Of a stretch of 64,000 nucleotides of DNA, positions 24,144-32,846 are shown piece by piece. The first letter of the stretch is position 1. Every line of letters starts with the position of its first letter. A program made the position numbers and the translations under genes. Under the pieces are notes generated by a model that saw nothing but the letters and a program-made list of their open reading frames with translations, made no database searches and was not told the DNA's origin. The stretch comes from UBA2241 sp963777895 (GTDB taxonomy: Bacteria > Actinomycetota > Thermoleophilia > UBA2241): positions 124,001 to 188,000 of the forward strand of contig CAVZSF010000004.1 in NCBI GenBank assembly GCA_963777895.1. Reading direction: 5' to 3'.

Positions 24144-26153
24144 ATGATCACCCTCGGCCGTCTGGGCCTCACGCTTGCGCTCGTCTTCTCTCTCGTCGGC
24201 GTCGTCTTCATCGCCTTGGGGCTGCGCTGGGACCGCAGGGACCTGCTGCGCAACGGCTACTACGCCGTCTACGCCTTCTTCCTGAGCACGGCCGTCGCCG
24301 GCGCCGTCCTTCTCGGCGCCTTCATCAAGAAGGACTTCGGCTTCGCCTACGTCGCCGAGAACTCCGACGCCAGCCTCTCGCTCTTCTACCGCATCTCCGG
24401 CTTCTGGGCCGGTCAGCAGGGTTCGTTCCTGCTCTGGCTGCTGATGCTCGCCGTCGTGATCGCGATCATCGCCCTGCGCGATCTGGCACGGCTCGAGCGG
24501 GTCACGGCCGGCGCCGTGATGGTGCTGTGCGCGGTCGCCGCGGTGTTCGCCGCCCTCACCGTCTTCGACGAGGGCTCGAACCCGTTCATCAGGGCGACCG
24601 CCGGCACGACGCCCTTCGGCCTGAACCCGCTGCTGCTGCATCCCGGCATGGTGCTGCACCCGCCCGCCCTCTTCCTGGGCTACGTGGGCGTCGCCGTGCC
24701 TTTCGGCTTCGCCGTGTCGGCGATGCTGCTGGGACGCGCCGACCGGTTGTGGGTGACGCTCTCGCAGAAGTGGGCCGTGTTCGGTTGGCTCTTCCTCTCG
24801 CTGGGCATCGGCCTCGGCGCCTGGTGGGCCTACGTCGTGCTCTCGTTCGGCGGCTTCTGGGCCTGGGACGCGGTGGAGAACACCTCCCTCGTGCCGTGGC
24901 TCACGGCCACGGCGCTGCTGCACGCCATGACCCTCTACAGGACGCGCGGCATCTTCAAGCGCTGGGCCCTGGGGCTCGCCTCGCTCACGTTCTTCTTCAC
25001 GATCCTTGCGACCTGGACGACGCGCACCGGCCTGATCAGCTCGGTGCACGCCTTCGGGCGTAACGACGTGCTGATCGACATCCTCTCGACGCTGCTCATC
25101 GGCAGCGGCCTGCTCAGCCTGGGACTGCTGGCCTGGCGGTGGCGGCGCTTCGAGAGCGGGGAGCCGATCGAGGCGGTCGGGTCGCGGGAGTTCCTCTACT
25201 ACCTGACCGACCTGCTCTTCGTGCTCTTCGCCTCGGCGATCGCCGCCGCCACCGTGCTCGTGCCGCTCGTGCTCGATCGCAGCGTCGGGGCTTCGACCTA
25301 CGACACGTTCGCGCGCCCGCTCGGCGTCGTGACGCTGGCGCTCGTCGCGATCTGCCCGCTGCTGGGGTTCCGCAAGACGACGGGAGCGGCCTTCCGCAAG
25401 GTGCTCCTGCTCCCGGCCGTCACGGCGGCGCTCTCGGTGCCGCTGTGGCTGCTGCTGGGCTTTGACTCGGACGTTCTGGGCTTCATCGGCCTGGTGGTCT
25501 GCGGGTTCGCCTTCGGGGCCGTGCTGCAGTTCGTCGTGAACGCGGCGCGGCGGGCGGCCGGCCCGGGCAAGGCCTGGACGGCCGGCCTGCGCCGCGCCCT
25601 CTTCGGCAGCCGCACGCGCACGGCCGGGTTCGTCGCCCACCTCGGCATGGTGCTGGTCGTGGCCGGGCTGCTCGGTTCGACCGTCTACAAGACCGAGGTC
25701 AGCACCGTCATGAAGCTGAAGCCCGGCGAGCAGACCACGATCGGCGACTACACGCTGACGTTCAAGGACCTTTCCACCGGCACCGGTGCGCAGGACAGCG
25801 AGCGCACCCTGGCCAACTTCGAGGTGACCAAGGACGGCAAGGCCATCGGCGTGGTGTCGCCGCACACCGACATCTTCCCCGTGAGCGGGGCGGCCGTGCG
25901 TGCCGTCATCCTCGGCCAGCCGTTCGAGGACCTGTTCGTCACTCCGGACGAGGGCTTCGACTCGAGCTCGAAGACCATCGCCCTGCGCATGGTGGTCTTC
26001 CCGCTCATCCGCTGGGTCTGGATCGGCTCGATCCTGCTGTGCGTGGGCGCGGTCGTCTCGCTGTGGCCCAAGATGCGCCCGCAGGAGGCGCTCGCCGACG
26101 ACGCCGTCGCCGAGCGCCCCGGCCGCGGGCGCCCCGGCGAGGCTCCCGCCTGA
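24144..26153 (+). CDS. ccmF: Cytochrome c haem lyase subunit CcmF
   Basis: 669 residues, polytopic. The tryptophan-rich haem-handling WWD segment is SFGGFWAWDAVENTSLVPWL (about residue 235), with conserved histidines in HPGMVLHPPALF and in SSVHAFGRND. A long external C-terminal domain follows the last helices. It attaches haem to apocytochrome CXXCH motifs, with CcmE as donor. The ATG at 24144 lies 10 bases after ccmE. An Arg-rich frame extending upstream is not coding. Confidence 0.96.
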   Translation: MITLGRLGLTLALVFSLVGVVFIALGLRWDRRDLLRNGYYAVYAFFLSTAVAGAVLLGAFIKKDFGFAYVAENSDASLSLFYRISGFWAGQQGSFLLWLLMLAVVIAIIALRDLARLERVTAGAVMVLCAVAAVFAALTVFDEGSNPFIRATAGTTPFGLNPLLLHPGMVLHPPALFLGYVGVAVPFGFAVSAMLLGRADRLWVTLSQKWAVFGWLFLSLGIGLGAWWAYVVLSFGGFWAWDAVENTSLVPWLTATALLHAMTLYRTRGIFKRWALGLASLTFFFTILATWTTRTGLISSVHAFGRNDVLIDILSTLLIGSGLLSLGLLAWRWRRFESGEPIEAVGSREFLYYLTDLLFVLFASAIAAATVLVPLVLDRSVGASTYDTFARPLGVVTLALVAICPLLGFRKTTGAAFRKVLLLPAVTAALSVPLWLLLGFDSDVLGFIGLVVCGFAFGAVLQFVVNAARRAAGPGKAWTAGLRRALFGSRTRTAGFVAHLGMVLVVAGLLGSTVYKTEVSTVMKLKPGEQTTIGDYTLTFKDLSTGTGAQDSERTLANFEVTKDGKAIGVVSPHTDIFPVSGAAVRAVILGQPFEDLFVTPDEGFDSSSKTIALRMVVFPLIRWVWIGSILLCVGAVVSLWPKMRPQEALADDAVAERPGRGRPGEAPA

Positions 26154-26160
26154 GGCGCGC

Positions 26161-26880
26161 GTGACCGGCGCTCCCGAGATCGAGGTCGAGGGCCTGCGCA
26201 AGACCTTCGGCCGCCGCGAGGTGCTGCGGGGACTCTCGTTCACGCTGGAGCGCGGCGGCTTCCTCGCCATGTTCGGCCCCAACGGCGCCGGCAAGACGAC
26301 CACCCTGCGCGTGCTCGCCACCCTGCTGACGCCGACGAAGGGCAGCATCAAGGTCGCGGGCCACGACGTGCGTGAGGACCCGATGCCCGTGCGCCGCGCC
26401 ATCGGCCTCATCTCGCACGCGCCGATGCTCTACCTCGACCTCACCGCCTACGAGAACCTGCGCTTCTACGCCGACATGTACGGGCTCGAGGACCGCGAGG
26501 AGCGCATCACCGAGCTCCTCGACCGCCTCGAGCTCAGCCACCGCCGCTACGACGTCGTGCGCACCTTCAGCAAGGGCATGCGGCAGCGGCTCGCGATCGC
26601 GCGCGCGATCCTGCATCGGCCCCGCGTGCTGCTGCTCGACGAGCCGCACTCCGGCCTCGACCCGCGCGCCGTCGACATCCTCGACGGGCTGCTCGCCGAG
26701 ATCCGCGAGGAGCACACCTTCGTCATGGTGACCCACCACATCCAGAAGGGGCTCGAGCTGGCGACGAAGCTGATGATCGTCGACGCCGGCAAGATCGCCT
26801 GGGAACACGACGCCGGCGTCGACCCCGAGGCCTTCGGCGCCGTCTACCGCGAGCACGTGCAGGAAGGGTCCGTGCTGTGA
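26161..26880 (+). CDS. ccmA: ABC transporter ATP-binding protein CcmA
   Basis: 239 residues from GTG 26161. Walker A is MFGPNGAGKTTTLRVLATLL, the signature region TFSKGMRQRLAIARAIL (FSKGM in place of LSGGQ, as usual in CcmA), and Walker B VLLLDEPHSGLD. ATP hydrolysis by CcmAB releases holo-CcmE from CcmC. It overlaps ccmB by GTGA. Confidence 0.93.
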   Translation: MTGAPEIEVEGLRKTFGRREVLRGLSFTLERGGFLAMFGPNGAGKTTTLRVLATLLTPTKGSIKVAGHDVREDPMPVRRAIGLISHAPMLYLDLTAYENLRFYADMYGLEDREERITELLDRLELSHRRYDVVRTFSKGMRQRLAIARAILHRPRVLLLDEPHSGLDPRAVDILDGLLAEIREEHTFVMVTHHIQKGLELATKLMIVDAGKIAWEHDAGVDPEAFGAVYREHVQEGSVL

Positions 26881-27551
26881 GCCAGTTCATGGCGATCCTC
26901 CGCAAGGACCTCATCCGCGAGCTGCGCACGCGCGAGATGCTCGTGTCGATGTTCCTCTTCGTGATGCTCGCGCTGGTGATCTTCCACTACGCCTTCGGGG
27001 TGCAGGACACCGACCTCACGTACTTCACCGGCGGCATGCTCTGGGTGACGTTCATCTTCTCGGCGCTGCTCGGTCTCAACCGGTCGTTCGCGCAGGAGAA
27101 GGACGAGCAGTGCCTCGATGGGCTGCTCCTGTGTCCCGTGGACCGCGTGACGATCTTCCTCGCCAAGGCGACCGGGAATCTCATCTTCCTGCTCGTCATC
27201 CAGGCGCTCTCGGTGCCGGTCTTCACGGTCTTCTTCGTGGAGCGCAGCTACGCCGGCGACATCGGGCTCTTCCTGCTCGTGCTGCTGCTCGCCGACCTGG
27301 GCATCTGCGTGCTTGGTACACTGCTTGCCACGATCTCGATGAACACGCGCGCGCGCGACCTGCTGCTGCCCATCGTGTTCCTGCCGTTGATCGTGCCGGT
27401 GCTGATCGCCGCGACGTCGGCGACCACCGGCATCTTCGCCGACGGCAGCACGCTCGGCGATCTGGCCGCCCGCCTCGTCTTCCTGGTCGTCTTCGACGCC
27501 GTCTTCCTGGTGGCGGCCTACGGGACGTACGACTTCGCGATAGGAGAGTGA
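26877..27551 (+). CDS. ccmB: Haem exporter membrane protein CcmB
   Basis: 224 residues with six predicted membrane helices. The N-terminus MSQFMAILRKDLIRELRTRE and GLNRSFAQEKDEQCLDGLLL are characteristic of CcmB. It is the membrane partner of CcmA. The GTG start overlaps the ccmA stop, and its own stop overlaps the ccmC start, also as GTGA. Confidence 0.94.
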   Translation: MSQFMAILRKDLIRELRTREMLVSMFLFVMLALVIFHYAFGVQDTDLTYFTGGMLWVTFIFSALLGLNRSFAQEKDEQCLDGLLLCPVDRVTIFLAKATGNLIFLLVIQALSVPVFTVFFVERSYAGDIGLFLLVLLLADLGICVLGTLLATISMNTRARDLLLPIVFLPLIVPVLIAATSATTGIFADGSTLGDLAARLVFLVVFDAVFLVAAYGTYDFAIGE

Positions 27552-28300
27552 CGGTGGAAGCGACGAGAGCGACGGTGGACGGGACGCCCGGCGTGACGCC
27601 GGCCGGGACGACGGCATGGCAGCGCGTGACGAGCGCGCCGGTGCTCTTCGCGGCCGCCGGCGCGCTGCTCGTCGCCGGCCTGCTGCTGGCCTTCCTCTAC
27701 GCCCCGGTGGACGCGTCGACGATGGGCTTCAGCCAGAAGATCTTCTACTACCACGCGCCCATCGCCGAGACGGCGCTGCTCGCCTACGGCATCGCCTTCG
27801 TCGCCGCCATCCTGTACCTGCGCAGCAACGACCTGAAGTGGGACAGGCTGGGCTACTGCGCCGTGCGCCTCGGCCTGCTCTTCAGCCTGCTCGTCATGGC
27901 GACGGGGATGATCTGGGGCAAGGCCGCCTGGGACGCCTGGTGGGCGTGGGAGCCGCGGCTCACCACCTTCCTCATCGTGTGCTTCCTGTACGCCGCCTAC
28001 TTCGTGCTGCGGCAGGTGGTCGAGGAAGACTCGCGGCGCGCGACGTTCGCGGCGGTCTTCGCGATCGTCGCCTTCATCGACGTGCCGATCACCTTCTTCG
28101 CCACGCGCTACATGCCGGAAGGCCTGCACCCGGTGGTCATCACCGCGGGCGACTCGGGCATGGAAGGCAGCATGTTCCTGAGCTTCATGATCAGCATGGC
28201 CGGGATGACCCTGCTCATGCTGGCGCTGCTCAGGGCGGACGTCGGCGCGGAGCGCGTGAAGGACGAGATCGACGACCTGAAGACGAGGCTCGGCGGCTGA
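27548..28300 (+). CDS. ccmC: Haem-handling membrane protein CcmC
   Basis: About 250 residues, six helices. The WWD domain is WGKAAWDAWWAWEPRLTTFL, flanked by histidines in YYHAPIAETALLAYG and PEGLHPVVI. CcmC loads haem onto CcmE. The first 35 residues are an Ala/Thr/Gly-rich extension from the GTG at 27548. A start nearer the first helix is possible, but the GTGA overlap with ccmB supports this one. Confidence 0.95.
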   Translation: MTVEATRATVDGTPGVTPAGTTAWQRVTSAPVLFAAAGALLVAGLLLAFLYAPVDASTMGFSQKIFYYHAPIAETALLAYGIAFVAAILYLRSNDLKWDRLGYCAVRLGLLFSLLVMATGMIWGKAAWDAWWAWEPRLTTFLIVCFLYAAYFVLRQVVEEDSRRATFAAVFAIVAFIDVPITFFATRYMPEGLHPVVITAGDSGMEGSMFLSFMISMAGMTLLMLALLRADVGAERVKDEIDDLKTRLGG

Positions 28301-28340
28301 CGCAGTCAGGCCGCCGAGCTGATCGACCGGAAGGACGAGC

Positions 28341-28511
28341 ATGAGCATCGAAGAGGGCGCCAAGTACGTGGCGGCGGCCTACGCCATCATCCTGGCCGTC
28401 GTCATCATCTACTACTTCGTGCAGGCCAAGCGGGTCACCGCGCTCCAGCGCGACGTCGACCTGCTCAGGCGCGAGGTCGAGAAGCGGGAGGCGGCGGGCC
28501 CGGGCGACTGA
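28341..28511 (+). CDS. CcmD-like small membrane protein
   Basis: 56 residues: MSIEEGAKYVAAAYAIILAV, one membrane helix (about residues 8-26), then a basic coiled stretch (AKRVTALQRDVDLLRREVEK). Position after ccmC, topology and the tyrosine-rich helix end (IIYYFVQAKR) fit CcmD, which stabilises the CcmABC-CcmE complex. The ATG has GGAAGGA upstream. Confidence 0.7.
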   Translation: MSIEEGAKYVAAAYAIILAVVIIYYFVQAKRVTALQRDVDLLRREVEKREAAGPGD

Positions 28512-28557
28512 GTCGCCGCCGCCCGCCGCCCCGACCGCGTCAATCGCGCCCGCCCTG

Positions 28558-29385
28558 ATGGAGCACTTCTCCGCCGTCGCCCTCTGGGTCGCCTTCCTGC
28601 TCTACGTGGGAGCGTTCGCCGTGTTCGTCGTGCATCTGCTCTCGCGCAGGGGTTCGATGAACCGCATCGGCTTGGCGCTCGTGGTCGCGGGCTGGCTCGT
28701 GCAGACGGCGGCGCTCGTGACGCGCGGCATCGCCGCCGGCCACTTCCCCGTGGTGGGCGCCTACGAGTCGCTCAACGCCGTGGCGTGGTCGGTGACGGCC
28801 GTCTACCTGGTGCTCGAGTCGTTCACGCGCGTGAAGGCGATCGGCCTGTACGTGATGCCCGTGGTGATCGCCCTGCTCATCGGGGCGCTGGTCGCCTACG
28901 AGGCGCCGCGCGACGTGATGCCGGCGCTGCGCAGCGACATCGTCGTCGTCCACGTCGCCGTGATGCTCACCGCGGTCGGCGCGCTCTACGTCGCCGGCGG
29001 GGCGGCGATCATCTACCTGATCGAGGCGTGGCTCCTGAAGCGCCACTCGCTGAGCAAGGTCCTCGGCCGCCTGCCGTCGCTGGCCACGCTCGACAAGCTG
29101 GTCTACCACGCGACCCTTCTGGGACTGCCCTTCCTCACGATGGGCATGGCTGCCGGCGTGATCCGCGCCGAGACCTACAAGGTCGCGTCCTGGTGGAGCG
29201 ACCCGCTCGTGCTCTTCTCGATCTTCGCGTGGCTCGTCTACGTCCTGTTGCTGTGGGGCCGTGCGCGTGCCGACTGGGGCGGTCGCCGCACGGCTTACCT
29301 CGCCATCGCCGGCCTCGTCGTGCTGCTCGTCATCCGGTTCGCCGCCGTCCCGTACCTGAGCGGCTTCCACACGTACGGGGGCTGA
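28558..29385 (+). CDS. HemX/CcsA-like cytochrome c assembly-family membrane protein
   Basis: 275 residues and eight predicted membrane helices. It carries the CcsA/ResC-type segment HFPVVGAYESLNAVAWSVTA and TMGMAAGVIRAETY, but a short WWD remnant (VASWWSDPLVLFSIFAWLVY). Proteins of this kind next to hemA are called HemX, reported in Bacillus to influence HemA levels. A system II haem-transport role is an alternative but no resB gene is present. It lies one base upstream of hemA. Confidence 0.8.
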   Translation: MEHFSAVALWVAFLLYVGAFAVFVVHLLSRRGSMNRIGLALVVAGWLVQTAALVTRGIAAGHFPVVGAYESLNAVAWSVTAVYLVLESFTRVKAIGLYVMPVVIALLIGALVAYEAPRDVMPALRSDIVVVHVAVMLTAVGALYVAGGAAIIYLIEAWLLKRHSLSKVLGRLPSLATLDKLVYHATLLGLPFLTMGMAAGVIRAETYKVASWWSDPLVLFSIFAWLVYVLLLWGRARADWGGRRTAYLAIAGLVVLLVIRFAAVPYLSGFHTYGG

Positions 29386-29386
29386 C

Positions 29387-30892
29387 GTGCACGTCGTCGT
29401 CACCGGTATCTCCCACAAGACGGCGCCGCTCGAGCTGCGCGAGAAGCTCGCGCTCGACGACGAGGCGGCGCTCCGCGTCGGCCACGACCTGCTGCTGCAA
29501 GCCGGCCTCTGCGAGGCGGTCGCCTTGTCGACCTGCAACCGCACCGAGCTCTACATGTGGGCCGGCGACTCGCTCGCGGCCAGCGAAGCGGCGCTGCAGC
29601 GGCTGGCCGACGAGGCGCAGGTCGACGTGGCCGACCTGCGCCGCTCCGTCTACAGCTACTCCGGCGACGGCGCCATCAGCCACCTCTTCCGCGTGACGGC
29701 GAGCCTCGACTCGATGGTCGTGGGCGAGTACCAGATCGTGTCGCAGCTCAAGAGCGCCTATCAGAACGCCTGCGAGGGCGGCTGCACCAGCGTCGTCTTC
29801 AACCGGCTCTTCCGGCGCGCCCTGGAGGTCGGCAAGCGCGTGCGCACCGAGACCGCCATCGGCGAGAAGCCGGTGAGCGTGAGCTCCGCCGGGGTCGACC
29901 TGGCGCTGCAGGTGTTCGGCCGGTTCAAGGACCACACCGCGCTGATCATCGGCGCCGGCGAGACCAGCGAGCTCACCGCGACGCACCTGAAGGGCCACGG
30001 CATCGAGCGCATCCTCGTGACGAACAGGACGTTCGGCGCCGCGGAGGAGCTGGCCGGACGCGTGGGCGGCCGCGCCGTGCCCTTCGAGGACCTCGAAGGG
30101 CACCTGGCGGCCGCCGACATCGTGATCAGCTCCACCTCGGCGCCCCACTACGTCGTCAGTCGCGAACGCGTGGAACGCGCCATGCGCCACCGCCGTCACC
30201 GGCCGATCTTCTTCATCGACATCGCCGTGCCGCGCGACCTCGATCCCGAGATCAACCGCGTCGACAACGTCTTCCTCTACGACATCGACGACCTGCAGCA
30301 CGTGGTGGAGCGCAACCGGAGCGAGCGCGAGAAGGAAGCGGCCAAGGCCGAGGATATCGTGCAGGACGAGCTCGAGGAGGTGCGCGGCTGGCTGCGCAGC
30401 CTCGAGGTCGTGCCGACCATCGCGATGCTGCGCGAGACCGTCGACGACATCCGGCGCTCCGAGCTCGAGAGGCTCGGCAGCAAGCTGAGCGACCTGACCG
30501 AGGAGCAGCGTGCCCAGGTCGACATGCTGACCGCCTCCATCGTCAACAAGATCCTCCACGTGCCGACCGTGCGCATGAAGGAAGTGGCCGGGCGGGACGA
30601 GTGCTACCTCTATGTCGACGCGCTGCGCACCCTGTTCGGCCTCGAGGACGAGAGCGGCGAAGACGACGCAGGCGAGCAAGAGGCCGGCGGGGACGAGGCC
30701 GTCGGTCCGCTTCGGGACAAGGACCGCCGCGCGCGGCGACTCGAGGACGCGCTCGAACCTGGGTGCGAGCTCGACGTCGCGGCGAGCGACGAGAGGGCAC
30801 CCCAGGGATGCGAGGCGGACGAGTCGCAGGAAGAGGACCGCCAGCCGGTGGCCCTCGATGCGCGCCTCGAGCAGCGCGCCGAGAGCGCCTGA
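29387..30892 (+). CDS. hemA: Glutamyl-tRNA reductase
   Basis: First committed step of C5 haem synthesis, reducing glutamyl-tRNA to glutamate semialdehyde with NADPH. 501 residues. The catalytic cysteine lies in VALSTCNRTELYMW, then VGEYQIVSQLKSAY, the NADPH site IIGAGETSELTATHL and the dimerisation helix domain. After the usual end (about residue 430, LRTLFGLEDE) there is a 70-residue acidic, Arg/Glu-rich tail with no clear fold. GTG start, one base after the HemX-like gene. Confidence 0.96.
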   Translation: MHVVVTGISHKTAPLELREKLALDDEAALRVGHDLLLQAGLCEAVALSTCNRTELYMWAGDSLAASEAALQRLADEAQVDVADLRRSVYSYSGDGAISHLFRVTASLDSMVVGEYQIVSQLKSAYQNACEGGCTSVVFNRLFRRALEVGKRVRTETAIGEKPVSVSSAGVDLALQVFGRFKDHTALIIGAGETSELTATHLKGHGIERILVTNRTFGAAEELAGRVGGRAVPFEDLEGHLAAADIVISSTSAPHYVVSRERVERAMRHRRHRPIFFIDIAVPRDLDPEINRVDNVFLYDIDDLQHVVERNRSEREKEAAKAEDIVQDELEEVRGWLRSLEVVPTIAMLRETVDDIRRSELERLGSKLSDLTEEQRAQVDMLTASIVNKILHVPTVRMKEVAGRDECYLYVDALRTLFGLEDESGEDDAGEQEAGGDEAVGPLRDKDRRARRLEDALEPGCELDVAASDERAPQGCEADESQEEDRQPVALDARLEQRAESA

Positions 30893-30897
30893 CGCCG

Positions 30898-31893
30898 ATG
30901 CCCGAGACCCTGCGCATCGGCTCCCGCGGCAGCAGGCTCGCGCTCGTCCAGAGCGAGTGGGTGCGCGACCAGTTGCTCGCCCTTCACCCCGGCCTGGTCG
31001 TCGAGATCGAGGTCATCCAGACCACCGGCGACAAGCTGCTCGACGCTCCGCTCGCGAAGATCGGCGACAAGGGCCTTTTCGTGAAGGAGCTCGAGAGCGC
31101 GATGCTCGACGGGCGAACGGACCTGGCGGTGCACTCCGCCAAGGACATGCCCACGGAGGTCCCGGCGGATCTGGACCTTCTCGCCTTCACGAAGCGCGAG
31201 GACGTCCACGACGTCTTCGTCGCGCACGAAGAGACGGAGCCGGCCACGCTGGCCGAAGTGACGGGCGGCGCCGTGATCGGCAGTTCCAGCCTGCGGCGCC
31301 GCTCGCAACTGCTTGCGCTGCGTCCCGACCTCGAGCTGGTCGACATCCGCGGCAACGTCGAGACGCGCCTGCGCAAGGTCGGCGAGCAGGGCATGGCCGG
31401 CACGGTGCTGGCGGCGGCAGGGCTCGCCCGCCTCGGGCGCGCGGGGCTCGCCGCCTTCCGCTTCTCGTTCGACGAGATGCTGCCCGCCGTCGGACAAGGG
31501 GCGCTCGCCATCGAGGGGCGGGCCGACGACGAACGCGTGCGCGCTTTGGTCGCCCCGCTGAACGATCCGGCGAGCGCCTGTACCGTCCGCGCTGAGCGCG
31601 CGCTGATGAGTGCCCTGCAGGGCGGCTGCCAGGTCCCCATCGCCGGCTACGCCGAGGCGATCGACGGCCGCGGGTCGCGGGGCGCGGACCTCGCGCGGAC
31701 CGCCAGGCAGCCGAACGTGACCGAGGGCCTGCGCCTGCGCGCCTTCGTCGGCTCGCTGGACGGCGCCGACACGGTGCGCCGCGAGGCGGCCGGCAGCGCC
31801 GAGGACCCCGAGGCGCTCGGCGTCGAGCTTGCGGCGCAGCTCGTCGACGCCGGCGCCGGCCGGATCCTGGCCGTCGTGCGCGGGGCGCTCTGA
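30898..31893 (+). CDS. hemC: Porphobilinogen deaminase (hydroxymethylbilane synthase)
   Basis: Condenses four porphobilinogens into hydroxymethylbilane. 331 residues. Seen: RIGSRGSRLALVQSEWVRD, AVHSAKDMPTEVP, IGSSSLRRRSQLLALRPDLE, and the cysteine that carries the dipyrromethane cofactor in ALQGGCQVPIAGYA. The ATG lies five bases after hemA. Confidence 0.96.
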   Translation: MPETLRIGSRGSRLALVQSEWVRDQLLALHPGLVVEIEVIQTTGDKLLDAPLAKIGDKGLFVKELESAMLDGRTDLAVHSAKDMPTEVPADLDLLAFTKREDVHDVFVAHEETEPATLAEVTGGAVIGSSSLRRRSQLLALRPDLELVDIRGNVETRLRKVGEQGMAGTVLAAAGLARLGRAGLAAFRFSFDEMLPAVGQGALAIEGRADDERVRALVAPLNDPASACTVRAERALMSALQGGCQVPIAGYAEAIDGRGSRGADLARTARQPNVTEGLRLRAFVGSLDGADTVRREAAGSAEDPEALGVELAAQLVDAGAGRILAVVRGAL

Positions 31894-31900
31894 CACGGCC

Positions 31901-32773
31901 ATGAGGGACGAGCCCGCGCAGGAGCATGCAGCCCGTCCATCTGAGGCGCGGTCGCCCTCTTCTGGGCAGGAGCCGCCCTCAGGCCGCCTCCTCGCCGGCA
32001 CGACGGTGGTCGTGACGCGGCCGGCCGAGCAGGCGGCGTCGCTGGCTCGGCCGCTGGAGGCCCTGGGAGCCGAGGTCCTCCTCGTGCCGACCATCCGCAT
32101 CGTGCCGCGTCCGCTCGACGACAAGGTGCGCCGCATCCTCGCCGGACTCGGCGTCTACCAGTGCGTCGTCTTCACAAGCGTGAACGGCGTCGCCGTCTTC
32201 TTCGGCTACCTGGAGGAGCTCGGCGCCGGCCCGGCTGCGCTGGCCGGCGCCGCCACCGCGGCCATCGGCCCGGCCACCGCTCAGGCCCTGGAGGACCGTG
32301 GCATCCCCTGCGACGTCGTGCCCGAGGACTACATCGCCGAGGGTCTCCTCACGGCGCTCGACCGGCGGGGGATCGCTTCGGCCGGCGCCCGCGTCCTGAT
32401 CCCGCGCGCGCGCGAGGCGCGCAGCGTCCTCCCCGACACGCTCCGCGAGCACGGCGCCCTGGTGGACGTGCTGCCCGTCTACGACACGCTGCCGGCCGAC
32501 GAGCTGGCCGTGCCGGCGGAGCGTATCGAGGCCGCCGACTTCATCACGTTCACCTCGAGCAGCACGGTGCGCGAATTCGTGCGGCTGATCGAGGCGGAAG
32601 CGGCGGGCGCCGGCCGGCCGCTCGCGGAGCGGCTCGCCGGCGCCCGCCTCTGCTCCATCGGGCCCATCACGAGCGCGACCCTGCGCGAGCACGGCCTGCC
32701 GGTCGCCATCGAGGCCTCGACCTACACGACCGCCGGGCTCGTCGCCGCCATCAGCGCCGCCGCCGGAAGCTGA
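31901..32773 (+). CDS. hemD: Uroporphyrinogen-III synthase
   Basis: Cyclises hydroxymethylbilane with ring-D inversion. 290 residues, two-domain fold: GTTVVVTRPAEQAASLARPL, FTSVNGVAVFF, then LIPRAREARSVLPDTLREHG and DFITFTSSSTVREFV near the C-terminus. The low sequence conservation is normal for the family. The first 30 residues are a disordered extension. It is the last gene of the ccm-hem operon; hemB and hemL are not here. Confidence 0.92.
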   Translation: MRDEPAQEHAARPSEARSPSSGQEPPSGRLLAGTTVVVTRPAEQAASLARPLEALGAEVLLVPTIRIVPRPLDDKVRRILAGLGVYQCVVFTSVNGVAVFFGYLEELGAGPAALAGAATAAIGPATAQALEDRGIPCDVVPEDYIAEGLLTALDRRGIASAGARVLIPRAREARSVLPDTLREHGALVDVLPVYDTLPADELAVPAERIEAADFITFTSSSTVREFVRLIEAEAAGAGRPLAERLAGARLCSIGPITSATLREHGLPVAIEASTYTTAGLVAAISAAAGS

Positions 32774-32821
32774 CGGCCTGGCCGCCGCCGGCATCTGACG
32801 GTCTCACCGGCGCGGCCAGGC
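32774..32821. terminator. Convergent hairpin between hemD and the sugar transporter genes
   Basis: GGCCTGGCCGC (32774-32784) pairs with 32811-32821, and an inner GCCGG/CCGGC adds to the stem. It sits between two converging operons but has no clear T run on either strand. Confidence 0.45.
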
Positions 32822-32846
32822 CCGTCGCCGCAGGCCACGCCCCTGA

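Noticed and set aside
24051..26411. Long minus-strand frame of 786 codons opposite ccmF
   Set aside because: Composition is Arg/Glu/Gln/His-rich with no domain, and the opposite strand encodes a clear CcmF.
29557..31893. Extended hemC reading from within hemA
   Set aside because: The upstream 440 codons overlap hemA and are Arg-rich. The ATG at 30898 gives a normal-length HemC.
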